NCBI GenBank assembly: GCA_020426845.1
Contig: JAGQPF010000411.1
Location: 1 to 64,000, forward strand
Direction: 5' to 3'
Source of the DNA: Planctomycetales bacterium
Lineage (GTDB): Bacteria > Planctomycetota > Planctomycetia > Pirellulales > Pirellulaceae
Length of the DNA: 64,000 nucleotides
Position 1 is the first letter of the stretch. Each line of letters begins with the position of its first letter. The translations under genes were made by a program, and so were the position numbers. The notes below the pieces were generated by a model. The model was given only the letters and a program-made list of their open reading frames with translations. It did no database searches and was not told the origin of the DNA. Shown here one piece after another: positions 35,162 to 44,397 of this stretch.

Positions 35162-36139
35162 ATGGGGATCCGAATCGTCGATGCGGAACATGGGGCGCCG
35201 CAACGTGTCGAAACGGCCGCGGAGATCGCGGTTCGAATCGGACGCGACGAGCAGTGGATCATTGAACGCACCGGCGTCGCATTTCGCCATGTGGCCGAAC
35301 CGGACTGCCACCCCGCCGAGCTTGCCGCCGAGGTAGCGGGACGGCTGTTGCAACGACAGCCCGGCGCCGCTTCACAGGTTGACTGGCTGCTGCACGCCTC
35401 GGCAACTCGCTGGCAATCCATTCCCGATACGTCCGTCTTCGTGCAGCGCGCACTGGAACTCCACGGTGTGCCGTCGCTGAGCGTGCAGGCGACCTGCCTC
35501 TCCTTTCTCCCGGCGCTGCAATTGGCCGAAGGGCTGTTGGCCGCCGGTCGCGCGAGCCGAGTGCTGATCACCACGGCCGAACTGCCCTGCCGCGTGCGCG
35601 ACTTTGCCCAACCGGAGTCGGCGGCGCTGCTGGGCGACGGCGCCGCTGCCGTGTTGCTGGAATGGACGCCAAACGATCCGGGCGGAATCGTGCACTACGC
35701 CATGGAGACGTGGTCGGACGGAGCAGAGTTTGCGGAGATTCGCGGCGGCGGACACAGGTGTCTGCCCGGCCTGCCGGAGACATCGCTACAAGACAGCCTG
35801 TTTCATATGGATGGCGAGCGACTGTTGCGGGCCGGCGTGCCGAGAATGAGAAAGTTCATGAATCGTTTCTGGAAAGCCAGCGATCTGTCTCCCGACGACA
35901 TCGATCTCGTCGTGCCACATCAACCCTCGGCCGCCAGCCTCAAGGTGTTGTCTCGACTCGGTTTCTCCTCCGAGCAAGTCGTCGACATCCTCTCCAAGTA
36001 CGGCAATTGTGTCGCCGCCTCCATGCCGATGGCTCTCTCCATCGCCCATCGAGACGGCCGACTGCAGCGCGGGGATCGCGTGCTGTTGCTCGGAACTGCG
36101 GCAGGAATCTCCCTGGGCGCCATGGTGCTGACATGGTGA
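35162..36139 (+). CDS. 3-oxoacyl-ACP synthase III-like ketosynthase (FabH/OleA type)
   Basis: This 325-residue thiolase-fold enzyme has the complete Cys-His-Asn triad: C112 (QATCLSF), H253 (VPHQPS) and N282 (YGNCVAASMP). The substrate-loop WIIERTGV at residues 32-39 is a FabH/OleA hallmark. It would condense acyl thioesters, either as an initiation ketosynthase or as a head-to-head condensing enzyme like OleA. Several features are trimmed: the chain is slightly shorter than FabH and the usual RR residues of FabH's CoA site are not obvious. The next genes encode an epimerase/MBL fusion and an ATP-grasp enzyme, so a dedicated lipid or small-molecule pathway is more likely than housekeeping fatty-acid synthesis (inference). 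Confidence 0.85.
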   Translation: MGIRIVDAEHGAPQRVETAAEIAVRIGRDEQWIIERTGVAFRHVAEPDCHPAELAAEVAGRLLQRQPGAASQVDWLLHASATRWQSIPDTSVFVQRALELHGVPSLSVQATCLSFLPALQLAEGLLAAGRASRVLITTAELPCRVRDFAQPESAALLGDGAAAVLLEWTPNDPGGIVHYAMETWSDGAEFAEIRGGGHRCLPGLPETSLQDSLFHMDGERLLRAGVPRMRKFMNRFWKASDLSPDDIDLVVPHQPSAASLKVLSRLGFSSEQVVDILSKYGNCVAASMPMALSIAHRDGRLQRGDRVLLLGTAAGISLGAMVLTW

Positions 36140-36146
36140 TGTCATC

Positions 36147-38153
36147 ATGATGGAGCGGCAGGCGCCCGAGTTGATTCAGGCCATTCGCGCCGAGCTGCCG
36201 GCGCCGCGGCGGATTCTTGTCACTGGCGCCAGCGGATTTGTCGGCGCTCGATTGGCCAATGCGCTCGCGGCCGCGGGGCACGCTGTCACCGGAGCTGGCC
36301 GCAACCCGTATCGTGTCGCCCGCGACTCGCGCGTGGAGTTTCGCGTCGTCGATTTCCGCAATTCCGCTGCCGTTGACCAGCTTGTCGACGGCCACGAGCT
36401 GGTCGTCCATGCAGCCGCGGACTGCTCCCCTTGGAAGCGCGCCGAGGAACTGCGTGAAATCAACGTGGGCGCCGTCGAGAACCTGCTTGAGGCATGTCGG
36501 CGCCATGCAATCGGGAGGATGGTGCACGTTTCCTCGACCGCTATTTTCTTCTCGCATCAAGACCGCTTCGGCGTCGAGGACGATGCCCCGCTGGCGCCGC
36601 GCTTCACGTGCGGCTACGCCGCGACCAAAGCCGAGGCCGAACAGACGGTCGTGGCCACAGCCGACAAACAAGACGTCTTCATCGTCCGTGCGCGGGCCGT
36701 CTACGGGCCGGGAGACAACGGTCTGCTGCCCCGGATCGCAGACGCGATGGAACGCGGCCGGCTGCGAGTCATCGGCGACGGCAAGAACGTCATCGACCTC
36801 ACCTACGTCGACAACCTGCTCTACGGGCTTGTCTTGGCGCTGACTCGCGGACCTAGCGGCGGCGTCTGCACGATCACCAACCACGAGCCCGTGCCGCTCT
36901 GGCCCACGATTCATCAGCTGCTCGAGTCGTTGGGAATGCTGGGCGGCGAGGGCCAACCCAACCAGCTGCGCAAGGCGCCGCGGTGGCTCGCGATGGCCGT
37001 CGCGGGCGCGCTCGAATGGCGCCACCGCTTGCTGCGTTTGCCGGGCGAGCCGGCCGTGACGCGATACGGCCTGGGACTGCTCTCGCGGAGCCAGACCTTC
37101 CGTCCAACCGCCGCTCGCGAGCTGCTTGGATACGAGCCGCTGGTCGACATGACCTCGGGCCTGCGCCGCACCGTGGACGATTGGCGGGCCAAGGTCGACG
37201 GGGATGGCGGCGCCGAGCAGCGAATTCACCTACGCGTCTTCAGCACGGGGTTCACCACGGCGCGGCCCTGGCAAATCGAGTCCTCGCGCCGAGCTCGCCG
37301 AGCTCGATCAGACTCCTCGCCTGAAGCTACTGCCATCGCCTCTGGCACTGCCAACAACGGCAAGCTGCGGATGCACGCCGCCATCTACCTGCTCCGCCAC
37401 CCGCGGCACGGCTTGATCTTGTTTGACACTGGATACGCGCCGCGCTTCTTCGACGCGACTCGCCGATTTCCGTATCGGCTGCAACGCTGGATGACGCCGG
37501 TGAGCACGAGCGAACGCGTCTCCGCCTCCGGCATGCTCCAGGCCCACGGCGTGGACCCTCAAGATGTGCGAACCATCGTGATCTCTCATTTCCATGGCGA
37601 CCATGTGGCAGGATTGGCCGACTTTCCGAAAGCCGAGGTGATCGCCACCACAGCGGCCTGGCGGACGACTTGCTATCGCGGCTGGAGCGCCATGCGGCGA
37701 TTCGTGCTGCCGGACCTGATTCCCGCGCGGCTGTCCGAACGCCTGCACACGTTGGATGCGTTTCACGATCCCGGCTGGGGTCCGTTCCCTGCGAGCCGCG
37801 ATCTGTTCGGCGACGGGTCGCTGCGGCTGCTGCCCTTGCCCGGCCACGCGGAAGGCCAGATCGGAGCGCTGGTGCAAACAGACCGAGGCGCCGTGTTGCT
37901 GGCAGCCGACGCTGCGTGGACGATAGGCACAGTGCGAGCAGCGTTGCCGTTCACTTTCCCCTTCCGACTCGCTGCTGCCTCGCGACGCGATGCCGACCGA
38001 ACTATGGAACGTTTGCACGAAGTCGCCGTCACCAAGCCCGATGTCGCCATCTTGCTGACGCACTGCCCATCGGCGGCCCGCGAGTTTGGACTCAATGGCC
38101 AACTGGCACGAGTCGATGCGGAACAGTTCGGCGCCGGAATCTCGGGGAGTTAA
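36147..38153 (+). CDS. NAD-dependent epimerase/dehydrogenase fused to a metallo-beta-lactamase-fold hydrolase
   Basis: This 668-residue protein has two enzymes in one chain. Residues 22-345 form an extended SDR/3-beta-HSD-like dehydrogenase: TGASGFVG (26-33), S129/S130 and Y157-x3-K161 as catalytic residues, plus ARAVYGPGD. This resembles OleD, which reduces 2-alkyl-3-keto acids. Residues 360-660 are an MBL-fold hydrolase: ILFDTGY (425-430), HFHGDH (481-486, HxHxDH zinc site), PGHAEG (565-570), D588 and H639, like N-acyl-homoserine lactonase-type enzymes. An Arg/Ser-rich insertion (about 375-405) interrupts the start of the MBL domain. It starts 7 bases after the ketosynthase stop; the ATP-grasp gene follows 4 bases after its stop. 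No frame break is visible. Confidence 0.85.
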   Translation: MMERQAPELIQAIRAELPAPRRILVTGASGFVGARLANALAAAGHAVTGAGRNPYRVARDSRVEFRVVDFRNSAAVDQLVDGHELVVHAAADCSPWKRAEELREINVGAVENLLEACRRHAIGRMVHVSSTAIFFSHQDRFGVEDDAPLAPRFTCGYAATKAEAEQTVVATADKQDVFIVRARAVYGPGDNGLLPRIADAMERGRLRVIGDGKNVIDLTYVDNLLYGLVLALTRGPSGGVCTITNHEPVPLWPTIHQLLESLGMLGGEGQPNQLRKAPRWLAMAVAGALEWRHRLLRLPGEPAVTRYGLGLLSRSQTFRPTAARELLGYEPLVDMTSGLRRTVDDWRAKVDGDGGAEQRIHLRVFSTGFTTARPWQIESSRRARRARSDSSPEATAIASGTANNGKLRMHAAIYLLRHPRHGLILFDTGYAPRFFDATRRFPYRLQRWMTPVSTSERVSASGMLQAHGVDPQDVRTIVISHFHGDHVAGLADFPKAEVIATTAAWRTTCYRGWSAMRRFVLPDLIPARLSERLHTLDAFHDPGWGPFPASRDLFGDGSLRLLPLPGHAEGQIGALVQTDRGAVLLAADAAWTIGTVRAALPFTFPFRLAAASRRDADRTMERLHEVAVTKPDVAILLTHCPSAAREFGLNGQLARVDAEQFGAGISGS

Positions 38154-38157
38154 TGCC

Positions 38158-39357
38158 GTGCGCGTGCTAGTTACCGGAATGCGAGCGCCCGTGGCGCTCG
38201 ACTGGGCGCGACGGCTGCGAGATGCCGGCCATTCCGTCGTCGGCGCCGACTGCCTGGCGTGGCCGCTTGGTCGCTTTAGCAACGCGTTGGAAGCCTACAT
38301 TCGATTGCCGAGCCCCGCCGCCACCCCTCGGCCGTTCGCGATCGCGCTGGCCGATCTGATCCAAGACCGGCAGATTGACGTGGTCATGCCGACGTGCGAG
38401 GAGGTCTTCTACCTGGCAACCTGCAAGCAGTCGCTGCCCTGCGCCGTTTTGGCCGATTCGCTCACGCAACTGGAGGACTTTCACAGCAAATGGCGGCTGT
38501 CCCAATGGTCGGGTCAGACGCCGCCAACCCATCTCTTGCGCGAGCCCGAAGACCTGCAGCCGTTGCTCGAAAATTCGGTGGATTGGGTTTTCAAACCCGT
38601 CTACAGCCGCTTCGCAACCGAAACGTTGATCGGTCCGTCGCGCTGGCGGGTCGAACAACTCAGCGTCACGCACCAACGACCTTGGGTCGCTCAACGACGT
38701 GTCGTCGGCGACGAGTTCTGCACCTTTAGCCTTGTGGAACAAGGACAAATCACGGCGCATGCGGCCTATGAATCGACCTATCGTGCGGGCCGAGGCGCCG
38801 GCATCTACTTCAACCCAATCCGCTGCCCCGAGGCAACTCGCGTGGTCGCCGAACTGGCAAAGCGACGTGCGTTCACCGGACAACTTGGCTGCGACTTCAT
38901 TCGCGAGCACAGCACAGGGCGCCTCTGGTTGCTGGAGGCGAATCCTCGCGCCACCAGCGGCTTGCATCTGCTGCCTCACGTAAACGGAGTCGTGGATGCC
39001 GCGCTGTCAGCGGCCGTGGCTGCGTCGCGTGACAACGCGAACACCACCGACGCAACACTCAAGCCGCTCGAACCGCCGCTGGAGCCGATCGACGACACAC
39101 CCTGGACGGTAGGACCGGCGATGCCGTTTTGGGGGCTCATCAGCGCCGCCCAACAGCAGCGATTGCGGCAGTTTCTCGCCGACTGGCGAAAAAGTCGAGA
39201 TGTCATTGGTCGCCGCAACGATCTAAGGCCACTGCTCGCGCTGCCGCTTGCCTTTGCCGAGCTGACGGGACTCAGTTGGCGCAAGGGCGTGTCGCCCGCG
39301 GTCGCTTCCACAATTGACATCCAGTGGGACGGAGAGCCGATGGAGTTGCTGGACTGA
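38158..39357 (+). CDS. ATP-grasp domain protein
   Basis: This 399-residue protein begins at GTG 38158 (VRVLVTGMRAPVALDWARRLRDAGH), with the pre-ATP-grasp Rossmann-like domain directly at the N-terminus. The ATP-grasp core includes FKPVYSR (ATP lysine, about 147), WVAQRRVVGDEFCTFSLV and the metal-binding end RLWLLEANPRATSGLHLL (E-x-N-P-R, about 258). Such enzymes join a carboxylate to an amine, thiol or other nucleophile via acyl-phosphate. Only 4 bases separate it from the fusion gene, so all three genes at 35162-39357 form one unit. An in-frame ATG at 38086 exists, but it would overlap the fusion gene by 68 bases, so the GTG is preferred. Confidence 0.8.
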   Translation: MRVLVTGMRAPVALDWARRLRDAGHSVVGADCLAWPLGRFSNALEAYIRLPSPAATPRPFAIALADLIQDRQIDVVMPTCEEVFYLATCKQSLPCAVLADSLTQLEDFHSKWRLSQWSGQTPPTHLLREPEDLQPLLENSVDWVFKPVYSRFATETLIGPSRWRVEQLSVTHQRPWVAQRRVVGDEFCTFSLVEQGQITAHAAYESTYRAGRGAGIYFNPIRCPEATRVVAELAKRRAFTGQLGCDFIREHSTGRLWLLEANPRATSGLHLLPHVNGVVDAALSAAVAASRDNANTTDATLKPLEPPLEPIDDTPWTVGPAMPFWGLISAAQQQRLRQFLADWRKSRDVIGRRNDLRPLLALPLAFAELTGLSWRKGVSPAVASTIDIQWDGEPMELLD

Positions 39358-39468
39358 GTTGCCGCCCGAGTTGCCTGCCGCCCTGCCCTACTTGCCGATT
39401 TTTGGGGGCCGACCCACAATCAACCTACGCAAATCCTGCAGAATTGGCGAAGTTCGAACGGTGTACTC

Positions 39469-39536
39469 GTAGTGCAGGCTGACAGCCTACGGCCCGCGAC
39501 AAGCACAATCATCACAGGCTGGCAGCCTGTGCTACG
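39469..39536. repeat. Palindromic dispersed element of about 68 bases
   Basis: The arms gtagtgcaggctgacagcct and aggctggcagcctgtgctac face each other across gcccgcgacaagcacaatc. The right half matches the element at 28241-28309. It lies between the ATP-grasp gene and argS. Confidence 0.85.
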
Positions 39537-39635
39537 TGTCAACAACGACCGAACTTTTTACCGAGCGGGAGTCTCCTCCCCGACGGACCACTTCCAAGCC
39601 AGCCTTCCCGGACGTTGTCGAAAGCACTGCGAACC

Positions 39636-41588
39636 ATGAATTATCTCGCCGAAATCAAACAACGATTCGCACCTGTGCTGGCCAAATTGTCGGCGGACCC
39701 AGCGCCGTTCCTGGAGATGATTCGCCCCGCTCAGGATGCTCGACACGGCGACTACCAAGCCAATTTTGCGATGCCGCTTTCCAAGCAGTTGGGAAAGCCC
39801 GGTCCGCAAATCGCCGCCGACATTTGCGCGGAAGTCGACTTAGCGGGCATCTGCGACGCTCCCGAAGTGGCCGGCCCCGGCTTTATCAACCTGCGAATCG
39901 CCGAGGACCGACTCGCCGCGGACATCAATGCGGTGCAGGCAGACCCGCGGCTCGGCGTGCCACAAACAACGGCGCCGAAGACCGTGGTCGTCGACTTCTC
40001 GTCGCCCAACATTGCCAAACCGATGCACGTCGGCCACATTCGCTCGACCGTTATCGGCGACTCGATCAGCCGCACGCTGAAATTCGCCGGGCACAAAGTC
40101 ATCACCGACAACCACATCGGCGATTGGGGCACGCAGTTCGGCATGATCTTGTACGGCTACAAAAATTTCCTGGATGCCGACGCCTACCAAGAGGCGCCGG
40201 TCCAGGAGCTGAGCCGGCTGTATCGGCTCGTCAATCAGCTGATCGGCTATCACAAAGCCAAAGCGGCGGAGCCCACGCTGGGCGAGAAGTTGGAACAAGC
40301 TCAACAGCGGCTGGAGCAGCAACGGGCCGCAGCCGGCGAAGACAAACAAGCGAAGAAGGCGCTGAAGCAACTAGAAAAATCCGTCACTTCCGCCTCCGAA
40401 GACCTGAAAGAGTGTCGAAAGAAGGTTGTAGCTGTGGAGTCTGACGCCGACCTCCAATCCGCTGCCACCGCTCATCCCGCCATCGGCGAGTCGGTGCTGC
40501 AGGAGACGGCCAAACTACACGACGGAGACGTCGAAAATCGGCAACTCTGGGAGAAGTTTCTGCCGGACTGCCGAGACGAGATGCAGAAGATCTACCAGCG
40601 CTTGGACATTCAGTTCGACCACGAATTGGGTGAGAGCTTTTATCACGATCAACTCGCCGGAGTTGTGCAGGAGTTTCGCGACGCCGGGCTCGCGGTAGAA
40701 AGCGATGGCGCCATCTGCGTGTTTCTCGAGGGCTTCGATGCCCCGATGATCATTCAGAAGCAGGACGGGGCCTATCTCTACGCGACCACGGATGTCGCCA
40801 CCATTGACTACCGAGTCGAGCACTGGCGCCCCGATGAGATTCTCTACGTTGTGGATTTCCGGCAGGGCGAACATTTCGACAAGTTGTTTCAGGCCGTCAA
40901 GGCGCTCGGTCGAGACGTCAAGTGCATGCACATCAAGTTCGGCACCGTGACCGACAAGGAAGGCCGACCCTTTAAGACTCGAGACGGCGCTGCTGGCTTG
41001 GAGTGGCTGTTGGATCTTGCCGTAGCGGGCGCCGGTCAGATCATTGCGGCCAACGATGACGCCAAAGCGGACGGCCCCGAACTGGATGCTGACGAGCGCC
41101 GACACATTGCAAATGTCATCGGGCATGCTGCGGTCAAATACTCGGATCTCTCACACAATCGAGAGAGCGACTATAAATTTGACGAAGTCAAGATGGTCGC
41201 CAACGAGGGCAACACGGCCACCTACATGCAGTATTCGTACGCGCGATCGGCCGCGATTCTCCGACGCAGCGAAGCCAATGTCGACCAACTGCGAGCGAGC
41301 GGTGAAATCCGGCTGATCGAGCCCGAGGAACGCGCCTTAGGGTTGGAGATCCTGCGCTTGCAGGAAGCCATCGAAGATTCGCTCGTCGACTATCGACCCA
41401 ACCTGCTAACCTCCTACGTGTACAGCGTCGCGACAAAGTTCAGCGCGTTCTTTGAGAGTGACAACTGCCATGTGATCAAATCCGAGGGTTCGATTCGCAG
41501 CTCACGGCAATTGCTGGTGGATCTCACGGGGCGTGTGCTCAAGCAAGTCCTCCAACTGCTCGGCATTCAGGTCGTCGAGCGGATGTAG
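39636..41588 (+). CDS. argS: Arginyl-tRNA synthetase
   Basis: This 650-residue class I synthetase has the N-terminal Add-1 domain typical of ArgS (tRNA elbow contact), then SSPNIAKPMHVGHIRST (HIGH motif as HVGH) and DNHIGDWGTQFG. The ArgRS-type degenerate KMSKS region is FGTVTDKEGRPFKTRDG, and the C-terminal anticodon-binding domain includes DLSHNRESDYKFDE and YMQYSYARSAAI. An Ala/Gln/Lys-rich coiled-coil insertion (about residues 210-285) lies in the catalytic domain and makes the protein longer than E. coli ArgS (577). The ATG at 39636 is chosen because MNYLAEIKQRF is the typical ArgS beginning. It charges tRNA-Arg in the cytoplasm. Confidence 0.95.
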   Translation: MNYLAEIKQRFAPVLAKLSADPAPFLEMIRPAQDARHGDYQANFAMPLSKQLGKPGPQIAADICAEVDLAGICDAPEVAGPGFINLRIAEDRLAADINAVQADPRLGVPQTTAPKTVVVDFSSPNIAKPMHVGHIRSTVIGDSISRTLKFAGHKVITDNHIGDWGTQFGMILYGYKNFLDADAYQEAPVQELSRLYRLVNQLIGYHKAKAAEPTLGEKLEQAQQRLEQQRAAAGEDKQAKKALKQLEKSVTSASEDLKECRKKVVAVESDADLQSAATAHPAIGESVLQETAKLHDGDVENRQLWEKFLPDCRDEMQKIYQRLDIQFDHELGESFYHDQLAGVVQEFRDAGLAVESDGAICVFLEGFDAPMIIQKQDGAYLYATTDVATIDYRVEHWRPDEILYVVDFRQGEHFDKLFQAVKALGRDVKCMHIKFGTVTDKEGRPFKTRDGAAGLEWLLDLAVAGAGQIIAANDDAKADGPELDADERRHIANVIGHAAVKYSDLSHNRESDYKFDEVKMVANEGNTATYMQYSYARSAAILRRSEANVDQLRASGEIRLIEPEERALGLEILRLQEAIEDSLVDYRPNLLTSYVYSVATKFSAFFESDNCHVIKSEGSIRSSRQLLVDLTGRVLKQVLQLLGIQVVERM

Positions 41589-41625
41589 TCGGAGGACCAG
41601 GGAGGACCACAGGTCCACGAACCGC

Positions 41626-42090
41626 CTATTTGCGAATGTACTCCAGGCACATCGTGGCGAGCAGAATCGAGAGGTCGTCCTCGTCCGCCGTTTCGATGCT
41701 GATCATGTCAGCATGTGTCCAGCGATGCTGACCGACCGTGGCCAGCACCTCGTCGCCACGCGTGAATCGGTACTCGAGCTGCCAGAAATCGCCCGAGGCG
41801 ACATAGTTAGGCTCGCCAGTCAGTTTCACTTCGGAAACCCGTCGTTCAAAGATCGATCCGGCGATCTCGATCCAGGGCTGCTCGTCTCGACAAATTCGGT
41901 ACGTCACTCGATGAAGCGACATGTCCGACTCGACGTAGGCCAGTTTGCGGCCATCGAGATCCTCGATGGTCCATTGTGGGTCCCAGGAGAATGAGCCCTC
42001 GGTGACCGACAGCTGCGGCCGTCGATCCTCGTCGAAAATGTCGAATCGGGCGCCAAGATCCCAGAATTTCCGGGGAATCATGTACCGCAT
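41626..42090 (-). CDS. LURP-one-related (LOR/tubby-like fold) protein
   Basis: This 154-residue protein matches the LURP-one-related pattern: [33 protein letters not shown], then [23 protein letters not shown] and a repeated beta-strand/long-helix end ([20 protein letters not shown]). The family has a tubby/scramblase-like beta-barrel around one helix; in bacteria its role is not known. No signal peptide. ATG 42090 or the ATG three codons later could start it. It is convergent with argS (37 bases). Confidence 0.85.
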   Translation of the reverse strand: MRYMIPRKFWDLGARFDIFDEDRRPQLSVTEGSFSWDPQWTIEDLDGRKLAYVESDMSLHRVTYRICRDEQPWIEIAGSIFERRVSEVKLTGEPNYVASGDFWQLEYRFTRGDEVLATVGQHRWTHADMISIETADEDDLSILLATMCLEYIRK

Positions 42091-42304
42091 GGGACTTCAC
42101 GGAGCACGGGAAGGAGCAAAGAATATCGGTATTGCCTCGGCGCCGGTGCGATATGGTTTAATAGCGGCGACGCCGAAGGGCGCCATGAATTCTACCGACG
42201 ATCGAGAAGCTCCTGCGACCGAAGATGCCGCCGAGCCAACTCCGACTTGGCTCGCGTTGATGCGAGTCGCGACTGCCAGCCCTGGACCGAGAGCGATCAA
42301 AGCC

Positions 42305-42940
42305 ATGAGCCGCATACATTCCGCCCTCCTCTGTGCCTTGGCCAGCGTGGCCTTGTTGATTTCCGGTTGTTCGGCGCCTGCCGAAGGACCGAACACGACG
42401 GCAGCGGATAATCCCGACAGGCCGCCGATGGAAGCGACGGGACCGACCGATGTGACCGAGCCCGGAATTGACCGCAGCGACAACACTGCTGCCAAAAAAC
42501 AGGAGACGCAGGTGCCGCCTCGCGAATACAACAAGCTGACTCCGCAAGAAGAGTACGTGATCCTGCACAAGGGCACCGAACGCCCGGGGATCGGCGAGTA
42601 TACCGACTTGATGGATCCCGGCACGTATATTTGCCGCCGCTGCAACGCTCCGCTGTACCAAGCGGAGCATAAATTCAAGAGCCACTGCGGCTGGCCCGCC
42701 TTCGACGATGAAATCCCCGGCGCGGTCGAACGGCACACGGACGCGGACGGATTTCGCACCGAAATCGTCTGCAAACATTGTCAGGGCCATCTTGGGCACG
42801 TGTTCATCGGCGAAGGGTTCACTGACAAGAACGTTCGCCACTGCGTGAACTCGATCTCGATGATCTTTGTCGCCAAAGGCGAGGAACTGCCGCCGGTCGC
42901 GCAGCCCGTCGCGGATGGCGAAACAAAGGACCGCGAGTAG
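42305..42940 (+). CDS. msrB: Lipoprotein peptide-methionine (R)-S-oxide reductase MsrB
   Basis: This 211-residue protein has a lipoprotein signal ([17 protein letters not shown], lipobox LISGC, about residues 6-22) and a Pro/Thr-rich linker. A full MsrB domain follows: two CxxC zinc sites (CRRCNAPLY and [12 protein letters not shown]), [12 protein letters not shown] and the catalytic C in [11 protein letters not shown]. It reduces methionine-R-sulfoxide in exported proteins. The resolving Cys position in the middle (CGWPAF) is present. The ATG at 42305 is chosen because the lipoprotein signal begins there; an in-frame ATG at 42185 with a better ribosome-binding site (GAAGGG) would bury the signal 40 residues inside. 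It is convergent with the hemY-type gene (7 bases). Confidence 0.92.
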   Translation: MSRIHSALLCALASVALLISGCSAPAEGPNTTAADNPDRPPMEATGPTDVTEPGIDRSDNTAAKKQETQVPPREYNKLTPQEEYVILHKGTERPGIGEYTDLMDPGTYICRRCNAPLYQAEHKFKSHCGWPAFDDEIPGAVERHTDADGFRTEIVCKHCQGHLGHVFIGEGFTDKNVRHCVNSISMIFVAKGEELPPVAQPVADGETKDRE

Positions 42941-42947
42941 CACGCGA

Positions 42948-44351
42948 TCAGGTCAGCAAGCGATCCACTACTGCGCGGCCACTGCGAATGCAGAACGGTA
43001 TCCCGACGCCCTTGTAGGCGGCGCCCGCGATTGCGAAGTTGGCATGTCGATCGCTGAGACTCTTGATTCGCTCGACGCGATCGACGTGGCCAACGTGGTA
43101 CTGGGGCATGTGGTTGCCCCAACGCACGATCTCCGTCCAGATCGGCTCGCCGGACATGCCCAACAGGTCCTGCATCTCCTCGCAGGCAATCTGTTTGAGC
43201 TCGTCGTCTCCAAGCGCGTTGAACTCCGGCTGCACCGCGCCACCGACGAAGACGCGCAGCAGCACCTCACCGTCCGGCGCCCGCCCCGCAAACTTCATGC
43301 TCGAGAAACTGATCGCCAAAATGCGCCGCTTCTCGACCAGCGGAGCGACGATGCCAAACCCATCCAACGGATGGCGAAATTGATCCCGCCGGCAACCAAC
43401 GACAATCACCGTTGATCCGGCGTACGGTATCCCGGCCAGTTCGTCCGCTAGCTCTCCGTCCAATGGGCGAACCAGTTCGGCCGTCGCATGAGCCGGCGTG
43501 GTCAGCAACAGCCTGCGAGCATGAATTGCCTCGCCGCCCTCCAACTCGATCCGCCAGTTGGCTTCGCCGTCATCGCCGGCGTTGTCCTCTCGGGCGATGG
43601 CGGCCACTTTAGCGCCGGTGCGAATCGTCCCCGCTGGCAGCTTGGAGACAAGGTGGTCGATGAAGTGCCGAAAGCCTTGCCGCGGAGTTACGAAGTGGTC
43701 GTATCGAGCGCCGCTGGCGAGTTTTTCGCTCTCATCCGAGTCCTTCATTGCGGCGCGAATCAGGCTGCCGTACTGCCGCTCCATGGCCGGAAACTGCGGC
43801 AGTGTGGCGAGCATGCTGAGCTTGGTGGGGTCGGCGGTATAGATGCCGCCAATCAAGGGCTGCACGAGCCGCTCGTAGACTTCTCGCCCCAGGCGACGCT
43901 GAGCGAACGAGGCGAGACTCTCATCCGACTCATCCATGCGAGCTGGGACAAAGCGTTCGTATAGCAGTCGGCACTTGCCCGCGACGCTCAGCAAGGGGGC
44001 AAACAGCATCTTGCCAAGTTTGACCGGCTTGAGCAGCGAGAAGCCCTCGGGCACCGGAGTCAGTTTCCCGTTGCGAATCAAGAACGCCCGCCGGTGCTCG
44101 GGATTCACGGTGATCAAGTCGTCATAGCCGGTTTCCTCGCAGAGCTGCTTGGCCCAAGGCAGCTTGGTGGTGAACATGTCGGCGGCACGCTCAATGAGGT
44201 ACCCGTCTCGATAGATCGTATCGAGCACTCCGCCGCAGCGGTCCGAGGACTCCAAGACCAATTGTGTTTGGCCAGGCGCTTCACTTTGCATTCGCAGCGC
44301 AGCGGACAAACCGGTGATGCCGCCGCCTACCGTCACCAAATCAAACGTCAT
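42948..44351 (-). CDS. hemG: HemY-type protoporphyrinogen/coproporphyrinogen oxidase
   Basis: This 467-residue flavoprotein has an N-terminal FAD motif (LVTVGGGITGLSAALRM), CGGVLDTIYRDGYLIERAADMF, LVQPLIGGIYTADPTKLSM and AGAAYKGVGIPFCIRSGRAVVD. These are characteristic of the oxygen-dependent HemY-type oxidases (also named hemG or cgoX). It oxidises protoporphyrinogen IX or coproporphyrinogen III in haem synthesis. No membrane segment is needed for this group. Which of the two substrates is used cannot be read from the sequence alone. No other haem gene is adjacent; the next gene upstream on the strand is an unrelated oxidoreductase. Confidence 0.92.
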   Translation of the reverse strand: MTFDLVTVGGGITGLSAALRMQSEAPGQTQLVLESSDRCGGVLDTIYRDGYLIERAADMFTTKLPWAKQLCEETGYDDLITVNPEHRRAFLIRNGKLTPVPEGFSLLKPVKLGKMLFAPLLSVAGKCRLLYERFVPARMDESDESLASFAQRRLGREVYERLVQPLIGGIYTADPTKLSMLATLPQFPAMERQYGSLIRAAMKDSDESEKLASGARYDHFVTPRQGFRHFIDHLVSKLPAGTIRTGAKVAAIAREDNAGDDGEANWRIELEGGEAIHARRLLLTTPAHATAELVRPLDGELADELAGIPYAGSTVIVVGCRRDQFRHPLDGFGIVAPLVEKRRILAISFSSMKFAGRAPDGEVLLRVFVGGAVQPEFNALGDDELKQIACEEMQDLLGMSGEPIWTEIVRWGNHMPQYHVGHVDRVERIKSLSDRHANFAIAGAAYKGVGIPFCIRSGRAVVDRLLT

Positions 44352-44397
44352 GAGAGAATCGCAAATTCAAGTTGCCTCAAACCACCTCAAAGATGCC

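Noticed and set aside
35162-36139. Housekeeping FabH
   Set aside because: Not excluded, but the absence of neighbouring fab genes and the linkage to the fusion and ATP-grasp genes make a specialised role more likely.
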